64,000 nucleotides of DNA from Weissella uvarum (GTDB lineage: Bacteria > Bacillota > Bacilli > Lactobacillales > Lactobacillaceae). Below are positions 16,558 to 26,383 of this stretch, piece by piece. The DNA lies in NCBI RefSeq assembly GCF_016908785.1, contig NZ_JAFBEO010000002.1:62001-126000 (forward strand), given 5' to 3'. Both the position numbers and the translations under genes were made by a program. A model generated the notes under the pieces. That model was given only the letters and a program-made list of their open reading frames with translations. It ran no database searches and was not told where the DNA came from. Each line of letters begins with the position of its first letter. The first letter of the stretch is position 1.

Positions 16558-19500
16558 TTACGCTTCTAAAATCATCAATAAATCACCAGTTTGAATCCCA
16601 TCACCGGCTTGTACGCATACTTCTGTAATGGTTCCATCAATTGGTGCTTGTAGCGTTGTTTCCATCTTCATCGCTTCAGTAATCGCTAAAGTATCACCCT
16701 TTTTTACAACATCGCCAACTGATACTTCAACTGAAACTACTTCACCTGCCATCATCGCCGCAATTTCACCAGTCTGCTTTGGATCAGCCTTTCGTCTCAT
16801 CTTAGTAGCTGGTTCGTTTTGCTTTAAGCCTTGTTGCATCACAGAAATGGTTGTTGGCCGACCATCAAGCATGACCGTTAAGTCCATTTCTTGGGTTTGC
16901 AAGTTTGGTTGCATACCAACCAACTCCACCGTCATCGTTCGCCCAGGTGCTAGCGTCACTTCAATCTCTTCATTCAATGGTAATCCGTAGAAAAAGCTTG
17001 GGGTATCAAGCTTCGTCACCGGACCATATTGAGCTTGCTTAGCTAGATAATCACTATAAACTTCAGGATATAAGGCCTTTGAAATCACTTGTTCAGGGGT
17101 TGGTTCATAGCCCAATTCTTCAGCTAACTCTGCCTTTACCTGTGACAAATCAAGGGGTTCCGCTAAGGCACCTGGTCGTGTCGTTAATGGTTGTTGCCCT
17201 TTAAGGACAATTCTTTGTAACTTCTCAGGGAAACCGCCAACGGGTTGTCCGAGCTTACCAGCAAAGAAATCAATCACTGACTGTGGGAAATCAATTTGAT
17301 CACCTTGTTCGTAAACCTCTTCTGGGGTCAAGTTATTTTGAACCATGAACAGTGTCATATCACCAACCACCTTTGAAGATGGCGTGACTTTAATAATATC
17401 GCCAAACATTTGGTTAACTTGAGCATACATCTTTTTAATATCATCCCAACGATCACCCAACTGCATTGATTGCGCCTGTTGTTGCAAGTTAGAATACTGA
17501 CCACCAGGCATTTCAACTTCAAAGATGTCTGTTTGTGGTGTTCGCATCCCATTATCAAAGGCATCATAATACGTCGAAACACCCTGCCAATAATGGTTAA
17601 GTTGCTCAACACCGGCCATATCTAATTCAGGTTGCCGCTCACTACCACTCAAAGCATAATACGTCGATGAAAGTGATGGTTGCGAGGTACTTCCTGACAT
17701 CGCTGATGCAGCAACATCAATAATATCTACCCCAGCCTTCACGGCTTGCGTATAAGTTGCAACACCAACGCCAGTGGTATCATGTGTATGCAAATGAATT
17801 GGAATATCAATTGTCGACTTCAACGTGTCAATTAATCGATATGCCGCTTCAGGCTTGAGCAAGCCTGACATATCTTTAATCGCTAAAATATGGGCCCCAG
17901 CTGCTTCGATTTCTTTAGCAAAATCACGATAATATTGCAAAGTATATTTCGTTTGAGCTGGGTCCAATACATCCCCAGTATAAGCCATGGTAACTTCCGC
18001 AATTTTATTTTCATCACGAACCGCTTGGATTGATTGTTCCATTTGAGGCAACCAATTCAAACTATCAAAAATACGAAATACGTCCATCCCATTTTTCGCG
18101 GCTAGATGAATAAATTCACGAATCACATTGTCGGGATAATTGGCATAGCCCACCGCATTTGAACCACGGAAAAGCATTTGAAGCAAGGTACGTGGCATTT
18201 TTTCACGCAAAGCACGGAGACGTTCCCAGGGGTCTTCATCTAAGAAACGATAAGCTGTATCAAATGTTGCCCCACCCCACATCTCGTTGGAGAATAATTC
18301 TGGCAAAATTGCTTGCGTCTCGCGCGCCACGTCAGTCATATCTTTCGTTCGCATGCGGGTCGCAAAACGAGATTGATGAGCATCACGCATCGTTGTATCG
18401 CTCAATAACACTTCTTTTTGGTCTAAGACCCATTGACTGACTGCTTCAGGACCTTTTGCCTCGAGAACATCTTTTGCTGTCACAATCCCAGATGGCATCG
18501 TTTCACCAGATGGCATCGTTTCAATAGTTGGTTTTTGAGCTACCACTTGTGGGCGAGTCGCTTGTTGATCAAGACCTGGGAACCCATTTACCGTAATCTC
18601 AGCCAAATAGTCCAACAATTTTTGATTATCATTAACATTATCTGCCTGGGTTAATTCTGGAAGATGTTCGTCAATGAACGTCGTTGAAGCTTGTAACTTT
18701 AAGAAACGTTCATCAGAGAAAACAGCCTGCAAGAAGGCTGTATTTGTTTTGACACCAGTAATTTCTAATTCATCTAAAGCACGTCGCATCCGAGCTGCCG
18801 CCGCTTCAAAATCACTCGCACTAGCAATAATCTTTAATAGAAGTGAATCAAAATAGGGAGTCACCACTGCCCCAGGATAAACCGTTCCCGCATCAATGCG
18901 GATACCAGGCCCTGCCGGTTGTTGATAACTACGAATCGTTCCTGAATCAGGCATAAAGTCTTGCTTAGGATCTTCGGTCGTAATTCGAGCTTGAATTGCG
19001 ACACCATTGGCTTTAATTTGTGACTGCTCGGGCAAGTTCAATACTGAATCATCCAAAGCATAACCCATTGCAATCAGAATTTGGCTCTTTACAATATCTA
19101 CATCTGTCACGGCTTCTGTCACAGTGTGTTCAACTTGAACCCGTGGATTAACTTCAATGAAATAAAATTCATCGCCTGCAACCAAAAACTCGACTGTGGC
19201 TGCACTTTGATAATGTACACTTTCCATTAGGCGGACTGCTGCTTGTTGCAATTGTTCACGCAATTTAGTTGATACTGAAACAGCTGGTGCAAATTCAATA
19301 ATCTTTTGATGCCGCCGTTGAATCGATGAATCACGTTCTAACAAATGCATCACGTGTCCGTGTTCATCAGCCAAAATTTGAACTTCCACGTGCTTGGGGT
19401 GTTCCAAATACTTTTCTAAATAAACATCACTTTTCCCAAATGATGCCTTTGCTTCTGAGGCTGCCCGTTCAAAGGCATCTTTAAGTTCTTCCGCATGATT

Positions 19501-20013
19501 AACAACGCGCATCCCGCGACCACCACCACCAGCAGCCGATTTAACAAATAATGGATAGCCGAATTGCTCACCAATGGCCAAAGCTTCCTCAACTGTCTCT
19601 ACTGGCTCGGAGGTTCCGGGAACATCTGCAACATTCGCAGCTTCCGCAGCTTGCTTAGCTTTAATTTTGTCGCCAAAGATAGCCAAATGTTCGGCCGTTG
19701 GCCCAATAAATTTAATGCCCGCCCGATCCAAGGCGCTTGCAAAATCAGCATTTTCAGAAAGGAAGCCATATCCTGGATGCACAGCATCAACGTCATGGGC
19801 TTGGGCTAAAGCGACGATGCCATCGATATCTAAATAAGCTTCAATCGCCATCCCAGCTCCACCGATTTGATAAGCTTCATCAGCAGCAAAACGGTGAGCA
19901 CTGTGCTTGTCCTGATCAGCATAAATAGCAACTGTCTTTAGGCCAAGTTCCTTGGCAGCACGAATAATTCTAATGGCAATCTCGCCACGATTTGCGACTA
20001 ATAGCTTCTCCAT
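16558..20013 (-). CDS. pyc: Pyruvate carboxylase
   Basis: 1151 residues, normal for the enzyme. Biotin carboxylase domain (1-450; GYGFLSENADFA, ATP loop GGGGRGMR, EVNPRVQVEHTVTE), carboxyltransferase domain (about 530-820; LLSDTTMRDAHQS, HLHTHDTTG), and C-terminal biotinyl domain with Lys about 1116 in EAMKMET. It makes oxaloacetate from pyruvate, bicarbonate and ATP for aspartate synthesis in the cytosol. The ATG at 20013 after GAGG is preferred over one four codons upstream. A perfect 18-bp duplication gives ETMPSGETMPSG in the domain linker. Monocistronic. Confidence 0.97.
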   Translation of the reverse strand: MEKLLVANRGEIAIRIIRAAKELGLKTVAIYADQDKHSAHRFAADEAYQIGGAGMAIEAYLDIDGIVALAQAHDVDAVHPGYGFLSENADFASALDRAGIKFIGPTAEHLAIFGDKIKAKQAAEAANVADVPGTSEPVETVEEALAIGEQFGYPLFVKSAAGGGGRGMRVVNHAEELKDAFERAASEAKASFGKSDVYLEKYLEHPKHVEVQILADEHGHVMHLLERDSSIQRRHQKIIEFAPAVSVSTKLREQLQQAAVRLMESVHYQSAATVEFLVAGDEFYFIEVNPRVQVEHTVTEAVTDVDIVKSQILIAMGYALDDSVLNLPEQSQIKANGVAIQARITTEDPKQDFMPDSGTIRSYQQPAGPGIRIDAGTVYPGAVVTPYFDSLLLKIIASASDFEAAAARMRRALDELEITGVKTNTAFLQAVFSDERFLKLQASTTFIDEHLPELTQADNVNDNQKLLDYLAEITVNGFPGLDQQATRPQVVAQKPTIETMPSGETMPSGIVTAKDVLEAKGPEAVSQWVLDQKEVLLSDTTMRDAHQSRFATRMRTKDMTDVARETQAILPELFSNEMWGGATFDTAYRFLDEDPWERLRALREKMPRTLLQMLFRGSNAVGYANYPDNVIREFIHLAAKNGMDVFRIFDSLNWLPQMEQSIQAVRDENKIAEVTMAYTGDVLDPAQTKYTLQYYRDFAKEIEAAGAHILAIKDMSGLLKPEAAYRLIDTLKSTIDIPIHLHTHDTTGVGVATYTQAVKAGVDIIDVAASAMSGSTSQPSLSSTYYALSGSERQPELDMAGVEQLNHYWQGVSTYYDAFDNGMRTPQTDIFEVEMPGGQYSNLQQQAQSMQLGDRWDDIKKMYAQVNQMFGDIIKVTPSSKVVGDMTLFMVQNNLTPEEVYEQGDQIDFPQSVIDFFAGKLGQPVGGFPEKLQRIVLKGQQPLTTRPGALAEPLDLSQVKAELAEELGYEPTPEQVISKALYPEVYSDYLAKQAQYGPVTKLDTPSFFYGLPLNEEIEVTLAPGRTMTVELVGMQPNLQTQEMDLTVMLDGRPTTISVMQQGLKQNEPATKMRRKADPKQTGEIAAMMAGEVVSVEVSVGDVVKKGDTLAITEAMKMETTLQAPIDGTITEVCVQAGDGIQTGDLLMILEA
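18488..18523 (-). repeat. Perfect 18-bp tandem duplication inside pyc
   Basis: The unit ccagatggcatcgtttca occurs twice in direct succession (18488-18505, 18506-18523), adding six in-frame residues (ETMPSG) between the biotin carboxylase and carboxyltransferase domains. Confidence 0.9.
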
Positions 20014-20189
20014 AAACAGCCTCATTTCTAAAATCTTATCTTTCCACTAGCTAACAATATAGCGCAAATTAATGAAAATCGCTAGTGCTTTTTAACACAA
20101 TCTTCGGAAACTAGCAACGTAAAACGTATTACCAGCATCATTGTTCTTTTTTTAATATTTGGCAGTGCACCTATTTACTTCACTACTAC

Positions 20190-20226
20190 AAAAAAACAGC
20201 CACGCTAAACATTAGCATGACTGTTC
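20190..20226 (-). terminator. Terminator after the 68-residue membrane protein gene
   Basis: Minus strand: AACAGTCATGCTAAT / TTAGCGTGGCTGTT followed by a T run. Confidence 0.82.
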
Positions 20227-20237
20227 TTATTTATTAG

Positions 20238-20444
20238 TTACTTTTTAGTTGTATGCACTTCTTCGAATTGACCATCAAAGACTTGCTTACTACTGTTAGC
20301 CGTTGTTTGGCGACCCGCAGCTTTATCAAAAGCCTCCCGGTAAGGATCCATCTGCTTACTAAAGTTAGCAAACATTCGGCGGGCCCGTCGACGTACGTAT
20401 AGTACACCGAAAACGGTCAGCATAATTAATAGCAATAGACTCAT
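20238..20444 (-). CDS. Small single-helix membrane protein
   Basis: 68 residues: a hydrophobic helix at residues 2-17, then a strongly basic stretch (RRRARR) and a polar tail, so N-out/C-in by the positive-inside rule. A perfect AAGGAGG stands 6 bases before the ATG, which argues for real expression. It lies alone between pyc and ackA. Family not recognised. Confidence 0.75.
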   Translation of the reverse strand: MSLLLLIMLTVFGVLYVRRRARRMFANFSKQMDPYREAFDKAAGRQTTANSSKQVFDGQFEEVHTTKK

Positions 20445-20528
20445 CTAGATCCTCCTTTATGACTAACCATATTATGGCAGTTCAACCATAAACGAAGTTA
20501 AAAGCACATCCGAAAAGTATTTTAACGC

Positions 20529-21719
20529 TTATTGCTCGTTCTTCAAGCGTTCAACGTCACGGGCAATTTCAAGCTCTTCATTAGTTGGCACAACCAAAAC
20601 CTTAGCAGTTGAATCATCCGTTGAAATAATGCGTTCCTTACCACGAACTTGGTTAGCTTCTGGGTCAACCTTGATACCCATAAAGTTCAAACGCTCACCA
20701 ACCATGCGACGAACGATATCTGAATTTTCACCAATACCAGCCGTGAATGTAATGGCATCAACCCCACCTAATTCAACGATGTATTGACCAATATAACGCA
20801 TGACACTGTCAACAAACATATCAACCGCCAACTTAGCATGATCATTTGTGTCCATAACATCTTCCAAATCACGCATATCAGATGCAATAGTTGAGATACC
20901 AAGCAAACCAGATTTGTTATTCAAAACATAAAGCATCTCTTCGTTTGACAATCCTTCACGTTCTTGGATGTAGTAAACCAATGAAGGGTCAACATCACCT
21001 GAACGAGTAGCCATCGTCACACCAGCCAATGGTGTGAAGCCCATTGACGTATCAAATGACTTACCATCCTTAATGGCCGTGATTGAGGCACCAGCACCCA
21101 AGTGTAGCGTAATCAACTTAAGGTCTTCTAGTGGCTTGTCCAAAATTTCAGCAGTGCGTTCTGAAACATAACGGTGTGAAGTTCCGTGGGCACCATACTT
21201 ACGTGCACCATACTTGGTGTAGTATTCATATGGTAGTGAGTACAAGTAGTTCTCACGTGGCATTGTTTGATGGAAAGCTGTGTCAAAGACCGCAACTGAA
21301 ATAGCATTTGGCAACAACTCACGGAAAATTTCAATTCCAGCAGCGTTAGCTGGGTTGTGCAAAGGTGCATAAGCAGATAGACGCTTAATCTTATCTAGAA
21401 CCTCGTCGTCAACAACAACTGACTTGTTAAACCATTCTCCACCAGCAACAACACGGTGTCCCACACCAGTAATTTCTGATAGGTCGTTAATGACTTGCTT
21501 TTCCTTAAATTGGGTTAGCATCTCTTCAATGGCTGCCCGATGATCTGGGAAATCCTTGGTAATTTCAGTTTTTTCACCGTTAAACTTGAGAGTGAAAATT
21601 CCATCATCCAAACCAATCCGTTCGACTTGACCCTTGGCAATAACCTCTTCTGCAGGCATTTCCAATAGTTGGAACTTCAATGATGATGACCCAGCATTAA
21701 TCGCTAATGTTTTAGACAT
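20529..21719 (-). CDS. ackA: Acetate kinase
   Basis: 396 residues, full length. ASKHA phosphotransferase landmarks: NAGSSSLKFQL at the N-terminus, VFDTAFHQTMP, RKYGAHGTSHRYV and FTAGIGENS. It converts acetyl phosphate and ADP to acetate and ATP, the energy-yielding end of the phosphoketolase pathway in heterofermenters. AAGGAG precedes the ATG. Monocistronic; no convincing cre site was seen. Confidence 0.97.
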   Translation of the reverse strand: MSKTLAINAGSSSLKFQLLEMPAEEVIAKGQVERIGLDDGIFTLKFNGEKTEITKDFPDHRAAIEEMLTQFKEKQVINDLSEITGVGHRVVAGGEWFNKSVVVDDEVLDKIKRLSAYAPLHNPANAAGIEIFRELLPNAISVAVFDTAFHQTMPRENYLYSLPYEYYTKYGARKYGAHGTSHRYVSERTAEILDKPLEDLKLITLHLGAGASITAIKDGKSFDTSMGFTPLAGVTMATRSGDVDPSLVYYIQEREGLSNEEMLYVLNNKSGLLGISTIASDMRDLEDVMDTNDHAKLAVDMFVDSVMRYIGQYIVELGGVDAITFTAGIGENSDIVRRMVGERLNFMGIKVDPEANQVRGKERIISTDDSTAKVLVVPTNEELEIARDVERLKNEQ

Positions 21720-21957
21720 GCTTAAACTCCTTTGATGTGCAAATTAAATTAAAATGATACATTCCATTGCCCACTTCGCTTAGTTCAACACTAAATAAAA
21801 CGCGGACATACTGAAATGCTTTATTCCAATTATATAGATATATGGCGCTAGTTACAATTTAAAAAACAAAAAAACGTTAAAAATCACAAGATTTATTTGC
21901 TTAAGGGCTTTCTTAGCCTCCCAATTTTCGGATTGCTCCGAATTTTCAGTACTCAGC

Positions 21958-21987
21958 AAAAAAGGAACGTCCCTAGACGTCCCCTCT
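21958..21987 (-). terminator. Terminator after pepT
   Basis: Minus strand: GGGGACGTC, TAGG loop, GACGTTCC, then a T run. Confidence 0.85.
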
Positions 21988-21996
21988 TAGTTATTT

Positions 21997-23259
21997 CTAA
22001 ATTTCAGTCGCATCGTTAACATTCAATTCATTAATTTTGAGCATTGTATCAACAGCTTGCTTCATCACCCGCGTTGAAACATACTCAAAGCGTCCATGCA
22101 TATTTTCAGCACCAGCAAAGATATTTGGTGTTGGTAGGCCTAAGAAAGTAATCTTTGACCCATCCGTCCCACCACGAACCGGTTCAATAATTGGTTCAAT
22201 CTCCAAATCCGTCATCGCTTGCTCAGCCAAATGAACGGGTTGCATGTTATCCTTCAAGATTTCACCCATATTATAGTATTGGTCGTTCATATCAAGTTGC
22301 ACACGAGGCTGGTCAAGTTTGGCATTCATATCATCCACAATCTTTTGCAACAAAGCCTTCTTTTCTTCAAACTTAGCGCGATCGTGATCACGAATAATAT
22401 ATGACATTGACGCTGCATCTGGTGTACCTTCCAACTTCAAAAGATGGAAGAAACCTTCACGTCCCTCAGTGTGCTCAGGACGATCATGTTCTGGTAATTG
22501 ATTGTGGATATCAATCGCTAATTGAAGCGCATTAATCATCGTATCCTTAGCATCACCAGGATGAACATTCAAACCTTGAATCTTGATATCAGCTGAAGCA
22601 GCAGAGAAAGTCTCCCACTCTAGTTCACCTAATGGACCACCATCCATCGTATACGCGAAATCAGCACCAAATTCTTCAACATGAAAATGATCAGCACCAA
22701 TACCAATTTCTTCATCAGGACCAAAGGCAAAGTGTAAGTCCCCATGCTTAACATCTGGATGACTTGTCAAATATTCAGCCATTGTCACTAATTCAGCAAC
22801 ACCTGATTTATCATCTGAACCTAACAGAGTCGTTCCATCAGTTGTAATCAAAGTATGTCCAGCATACTTTTTCAAAGATGGGAAAGCAGCTGGATCAAGG
22901 GTAAATTCATCATTCAACTTAATTGGTGACTTACCATCATAGTCTTCGACAAATTGTGGGTTAACATGTTCTGAATTAAAATCAGCCGTATCCACGTGAG
23001 AAATAAAGCCAATTGAAGGAATATCTCCATCAACATTTGCTGGTAAATCAGCAAATAGGTAACCATCGGACATCGTCCGGATATTTTGCAAGCCAAATTC
23101 CTTAAGTTCATCAGCTAAGTCAGCCAAAAAAGCGACTTCCTTTGAATCTGATGGAACTGTTTGTGAATCCTCATTTGAACGTGTGTTTACTTTAGCGTAG
23201 CGCACAAAGCGATCAATTAAATTAGGATAAACCGCTGCAATGTCTGTTAATTCAGTCAT
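21997..23259 (-). CDS. pepT: Peptidase T (tripeptidase, M20B family)
   Basis: 420 residues. Zinc-binding landmarks of the M20 family are visible: [29 protein letters not shown] and PVRGGTDGS. It releases the N-terminal residue from tripeptides in the cytosol, in the late steps of peptide use. It starts 15 bases after the Nif3-like gene, so is probably in that operon. Confidence 0.96.
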   Translation of the reverse strand: MTELTDIAAVYPNLIDRFVRYAKVNTRSNEDSQTVPSDSKEVAFLADLADELKEFGLQNIRTMSDGYLFADLPANVDGDIPSIGFISHVDTADFNSEHVNPQFVEDYDGKSPIKLNDEFTLDPAAFPSLKKYAGHTLITTDGTTLLGSDDKSGVAELVTMAEYLTSHPDVKHGDLHFAFGPDEEIGIGADHFHVEEFGADFAYTMDGGPLGELEWETFSAASADIKIQGLNVHPGDAKDTMINALQLAIDIHNQLPEHDRPEHTEGREGFFHLLKLEGTPDAASMSYIIRDHDRAKFEEKKALLQKIVDDMNAKLDQPRVQLDMNDQYYNMGEILKDNMQPVHLAEQAMTDLEIEPIIEPVRGGTDGSKITFLGLPTPNIFAGAENMHGRFEYVSTRVMKQAVDTMLKINELNVNDATEI

Positions 23260-23274
23260 GAAACTACCTCTTTC

Positions 23275-24075
23275 CTATAGATACGTATAAGGATCAGTAT
23301 TTGTTTGACTCGCAAATACTGCTTCTAGTTGCCAGTTATACTTATTTTGCCACTTTTCAACCAATGTGACCATCCTAGATTTAGCATTTGCTTCCATATG
23401 ATGATCTGGATCAATCACAACCATATCATGGGCCAAAATATCATGCCCTGTGTGATAGTAAACATCTGCCGTCACAAAAGCATCGGCCCCCTTCGCTTGC
23501 GCCGTTAAATAATCGTCGCCACCATCCCCACCAAGGACGGCCACCCGCTTAATTGGGCGCTGTAAATCACGCGCAATAATCCGGACTGTCTTAACATTGA
23601 AAACATCGCGAACCTTCTTAGCAAACTCTGCTACGGTCGTCGTCTCAGCTAATGCACCGATCCGTCCAATTCCAGTCACACCATCGGCATTTGGCAATAA
23701 TGGCTCTATATCATCAACAATTCCTAAATCTTCCGCTAACCAATCATTCATACCAGGTTTTGCCGCATCCAAATTTGTATGGGCGGCATACACAACAATC
23801 TGATGATTCAATAATTTAGCATACATGGCGTTTTGCGGATCACTTAAATCAAGGGTTTTAGCGGCATGAAACATCATGGGATGATGTGCAAAAATAAAAT
23901 CTGCTCCCCGTTCAATCGCTTCATCAACCACCTCGGGGCGCACATCGAGAGTGGTCATAACCCGATGAATCTCTTGATTTGAATCACCTAACTGCAACCC
24001 AATCCGATCTTTCTCCCAGCCGATTGACTTAGGCGCATAATCTTCAATAGTCGCCATCAACTCACTCGCTCGCAT
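23275..24075 (-). CDS. Nif3-like dinuclear metal-centre protein (YqfO family, short form)
   Basis: 266 residues. Metal ligands appear in FAHHPMMF and YAAHTNLD, and the C-terminal VTADVYYHTGHD. This is the short form without the inserted PII-like domain of B. subtilis YqfO. Often named GTP cyclohydrolase I type 2, but function is not settled. Start chosen at GGAGGT plus 8 bases. It overlaps the end of trmK by 14 bases, a widely conserved pairing. Confidence 0.92.
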   Translation of the reverse strand: MRASELMATIEDYAPKSIGWEKDRIGLQLGDSNQEIHRVMTTLDVRPEVVDEAIERGADFIFAHHPMMFHAAKTLDLSDPQNAMYAKLLNHQIVVYAAHTNLDAAKPGMNDWLAEDLGIVDDIEPLLPNADGVTGIGRIGALAETTTVAEFAKKVRDVFNVKTVRIIARDLQRPIKRVAVLGGDGGDDYLTAQAKGADAFVTADVYYHTGHDILAHDMVVIDPDHHMEANAKSRMVTLVEKWQNKYNWQLEAVFASQTNTDPYTYL

Positions 24076-24763
24076 GTGTTAATACCTCCTGAATTTGGGC
24101 TACTTGTTGCGCATAATTAGCGTAAGCAGCAGACTGTTGCTGATTTTGGTCAGCAAGCTGCTGCATAATCGACTGTAACCGTTGCTGTTCTCGTTGCCAA
24201 TATTCACGCCAAACAGACGCTTGCTCTGCAATATTTAATGGCCCAAATTGTAAGGCTTGATCACTATATTCAGCCATACCTGGTTCAGCCACAACGATTT
24301 CATAATAATGACCATCATCTAAAATCATTCGTTCAGCAGTGATGCGATAATGATGCTTCATCAACCACGACCGAACAGCTGCAACGTCAGTGTTGGCTTG
24401 TAAAATCAAATGCGCATAATGTTCACCATGTTGGTGCCCCGCTTCCAAAATATTAGTAATTAAACGGCCACCCATCCCGGCAATCACCACGGTATCGATA
24501 TCGTCCTCAGGCATCACGGCCGCCAAACCATCTGCTAGCCGTGGTTTCAAAACATCTGTTAGATGATGCCGGGCAATTTCCTCTTCAGCATTCTGTAAAG
24601 GTCCTTTGGCAACTTCACCAGCAATTGCGAAGTTAATCCGTTGGTTTAATAATAAATTCGCAGGTAGGTAGGCATGATCAGAACCAATATCAGCCAACCG
24701 AGCTCCGTCAGGAACGTATGCTGCCACAGCAGCTAAGCGATCTGATAAGTGCAATGCATCCAT
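24062..24763 (-). CDS. trmK: tRNA (adenine(22)-N1)-methyltransferase
   Basis: 233 residues. SAM-binding motif RLADIGSDHAYLPANLL near the N-terminus and VVIAGMGGRLI; a Gln-rich helical tail closes the protein. TrmK methylates A22 in the D-loop region of certain tRNAs. The trmK-nif3 gene pair supports the call. Confidence 0.94.
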   Translation of the reverse strand: MDALHLSDRLAAVAAYVPDGARLADIGSDHAYLPANLLLNQRINFAIAGEVAKGPLQNAEEEIARHHLTDVLKPRLADGLAAVMPEDDIDTVVIAGMGGRLITNILEAGHQHGEHYAHLILQANTDVAAVRSWLMKHHYRITAERMILDDGHYYEIVVAEPGMAEYSDQALQFGPLNIAEQASVWREYWQREQQRLQSIMQQLADQNQQQSAAYANYAQQVAQIQEVLTHASE

Positions 24764-24823
24764 AATTCATTCTCGTTCTTTCCAATTAATATGTTCATTC
24801 TAACATAGCCCTACACATAAAAT

Positions 24824-24849
24824 AAAAAAGCTGGTATAAACCAGCTTTT
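24824..24849. terminator. Terminator after the TPR gene
   Basis: AAAAAAGCTGGT, 4-base loop, ACCAGCTTTT downstream of the TPR gene on the minus strand. Confidence 0.87.
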
Positions 24850-24851
24850 CA

Positions 24852-26147
24852 TTAATATAAATCATCATCATTATCTTGTAACGCTAATTGTTCTTGTTCA
24901 TCTAACATTTCATAATCATCAGGAACAAGCTTCAAATATAATGATAGCGTCTCTTTGGCGAAGTTTCGTTCACCAGCTTCTCTAAAGAAGTAGTAAGCTT
25001 CCTTTAGGAAGGTAGCGTCAGTTTCAAAGAATGGCAAAGCAGCTTGATAGTAACGATCCGCCATTTCAAAGTCTTCAATTGCAGCATAACTTTGCGCTAA
25101 ATTGCGGTAGAAAGCTGGATCCATGTCAGCTTCTTCATCTTCAAAATAATCATTAATCAGATTGATATTCTCTTCATATTGCTCGTGTTGGGTCAACCAA
25201 TCTGAATAATCCAAAGTTAAGGTTGTATCTTCAGGGTTATGCTCCAACCCTTCTTTAAAGAAGCTTTGGGCTTCTTGGCTCTCGCCTAAGCGTTCGCTGA
25301 CAATTGCAGCTCGTTCGTACATTTTTGGATTATATTGATCAATTGCTAAGCCGGCTTGGTAAGTTTCCAAAGCCTGCTCATCCTTATGCTCAGTTTCATA
25401 TAACTCACCTAGTGGCTCATACAACGTCGCATAATCAGGATCAAGTTTCTTCAATTCCTCAAAGCCATCAATCGCTTTATCACGTGTCTCTTCATCTGTC
25501 GCATACAGCATCGCTAATTGGAAACGTACATCAGAGGTCATATTCGAAGCATCAATTTGTTCCAAATAACCGAGGGCACGATCGACATCGCCAACTAGGG
25601 CATAAGCGACCCCAATCCGTGACGCAATATCTAAGCCAGAGAAGAAACGTTCCCCTTGTTCCAAAAGCGTCCGGTAATAAGGAATCGCTTGGCGATAATC
25701 AGCAATGGCAAAATAATATTCACCAAGGGCAAATAAAATAACGGGTTCAGTTGGCGCTAATTCATAAGCTTCTTTCAACTTACCTTCCGCAGCTTCATAG
25801 ATGCCTTCTGACTGATATAAATCAGCCATCACCAATAAGGCTTGCAAATAGGCATCTGAATCAGGCTTAATTTCAGCAAGATAATTCACAGCTGTTTCGG
25901 CATCATCTTCATCCACCGCAATATCAGCCAATGCTGTCCGCAATTCATCGGCATCTGGATACTTGTCCAATAATTTTTTATATGCCCGCTTAGCTTGGTT
26001 AATAAAACCAAGTCCATACAACTCTTCCGCTAAAGAATAAATTGTATCATCATCGTCATGCCGTAATGATAATGCATATGACTTTTTGGCCGCCTCGGTC
26101 TGTCCAAGTTCTAATTCATCGAGCATCCGCTCTGCATAGCTTGCCAT
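24852..26147 (-). CDS. Tetratricopeptide-repeat protein (YpiA-like)
   Basis: 431 residues made almost wholly of TPR helices from about residue 15 onward (for example AYKKLLDKYPDADELRTALADIA; ALETYQAGLAIDQYNPKMYERAA in part). Acidic overall, no signal peptide, ending DNDDDLY. Resembles B. subtilis YpiA. TPR proteins act as scaffolds; no partner can be named. Confidence 0.85.
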   Translation of the reverse strand: MASYAERMLDELELGQTEAAKKSYALSLRHDDDDTIYSLAEELYGLGFINQAKRAYKKLLDKYPDADELRTALADIAVDEDDAETAVNYLAEIKPDSDAYLQALLVMADLYQSEGIYEAAEGKLKEAYELAPTEPVILFALGEYYFAIADYRQAIPYYRTLLEQGERFFSGLDIASRIGVAYALVGDVDRALGYLEQIDASNMTSDVRFQLAMLYATDEETRDKAIDGFEELKKLDPDYATLYEPLGELYETEHKDEQALETYQAGLAIDQYNPKMYERAAIVSERLGESQEAQSFFKEGLEHNPEDTTLTLDYSDWLTQHEQYEENINLINDYFEDEEADMDPAFYRNLAQSYAAIEDFEMADRYYQAALPFFETDATFLKEAYYFFREAGERNFAKETLSLYLKLVPDDYEMLDEQEQLALQDNDDDLY

Positions 26148-26170
26148 CTGCCTACCTCCAATAATCGTGG

Positions 26171-26317
26171 TTACTTGTCTGCTTTATTTTGTGCCTTTTG
26201 CTTGGCCTGTTCTAGTAAAGCCGCCCGCTTAGCTTTTTTTTGCTCAGCCGAGACCTGTCCTTTACTAGCCGCTCCCTGTGCAAAATCGTTCGATTTAATC
26301 GTTCCTTTTGTTGACAT
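26171..26317 (-). CDS. Small basic cytosolic protein (48 residues)
   Basis: ATG at 26317 follows AAGGTG at good spacing, and the frame runs 48 codons to TAA at 26171. The product (MSTKGTIKSNDFAQGAAS..., ending QNKADK) is Lys/Ala rich and predicted helical from about residue 22. It lies between the sbcC and TPR genes, on the same strand. Family not recognised; supported by ribosome site and composition. Confidence 0.6.
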   Translation of the reverse strand: MSTKGTIKSNDFAQGAASKGQVSAEQKKAKRAALLEQAKQKAQNKADK

Positions 26318-26383
26318 CTTCATCACCTTTTAAAAAATGTTGTTAAACTATTATACGCGTCTTTAAGCCGAAAAGCCAGGGCT

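Noticed and set aside
26344-26383. Hairpin AAAGCC/GGCTTT after sbcC as terminator
   Set aside because: Short stem and no T run on the minus strand.
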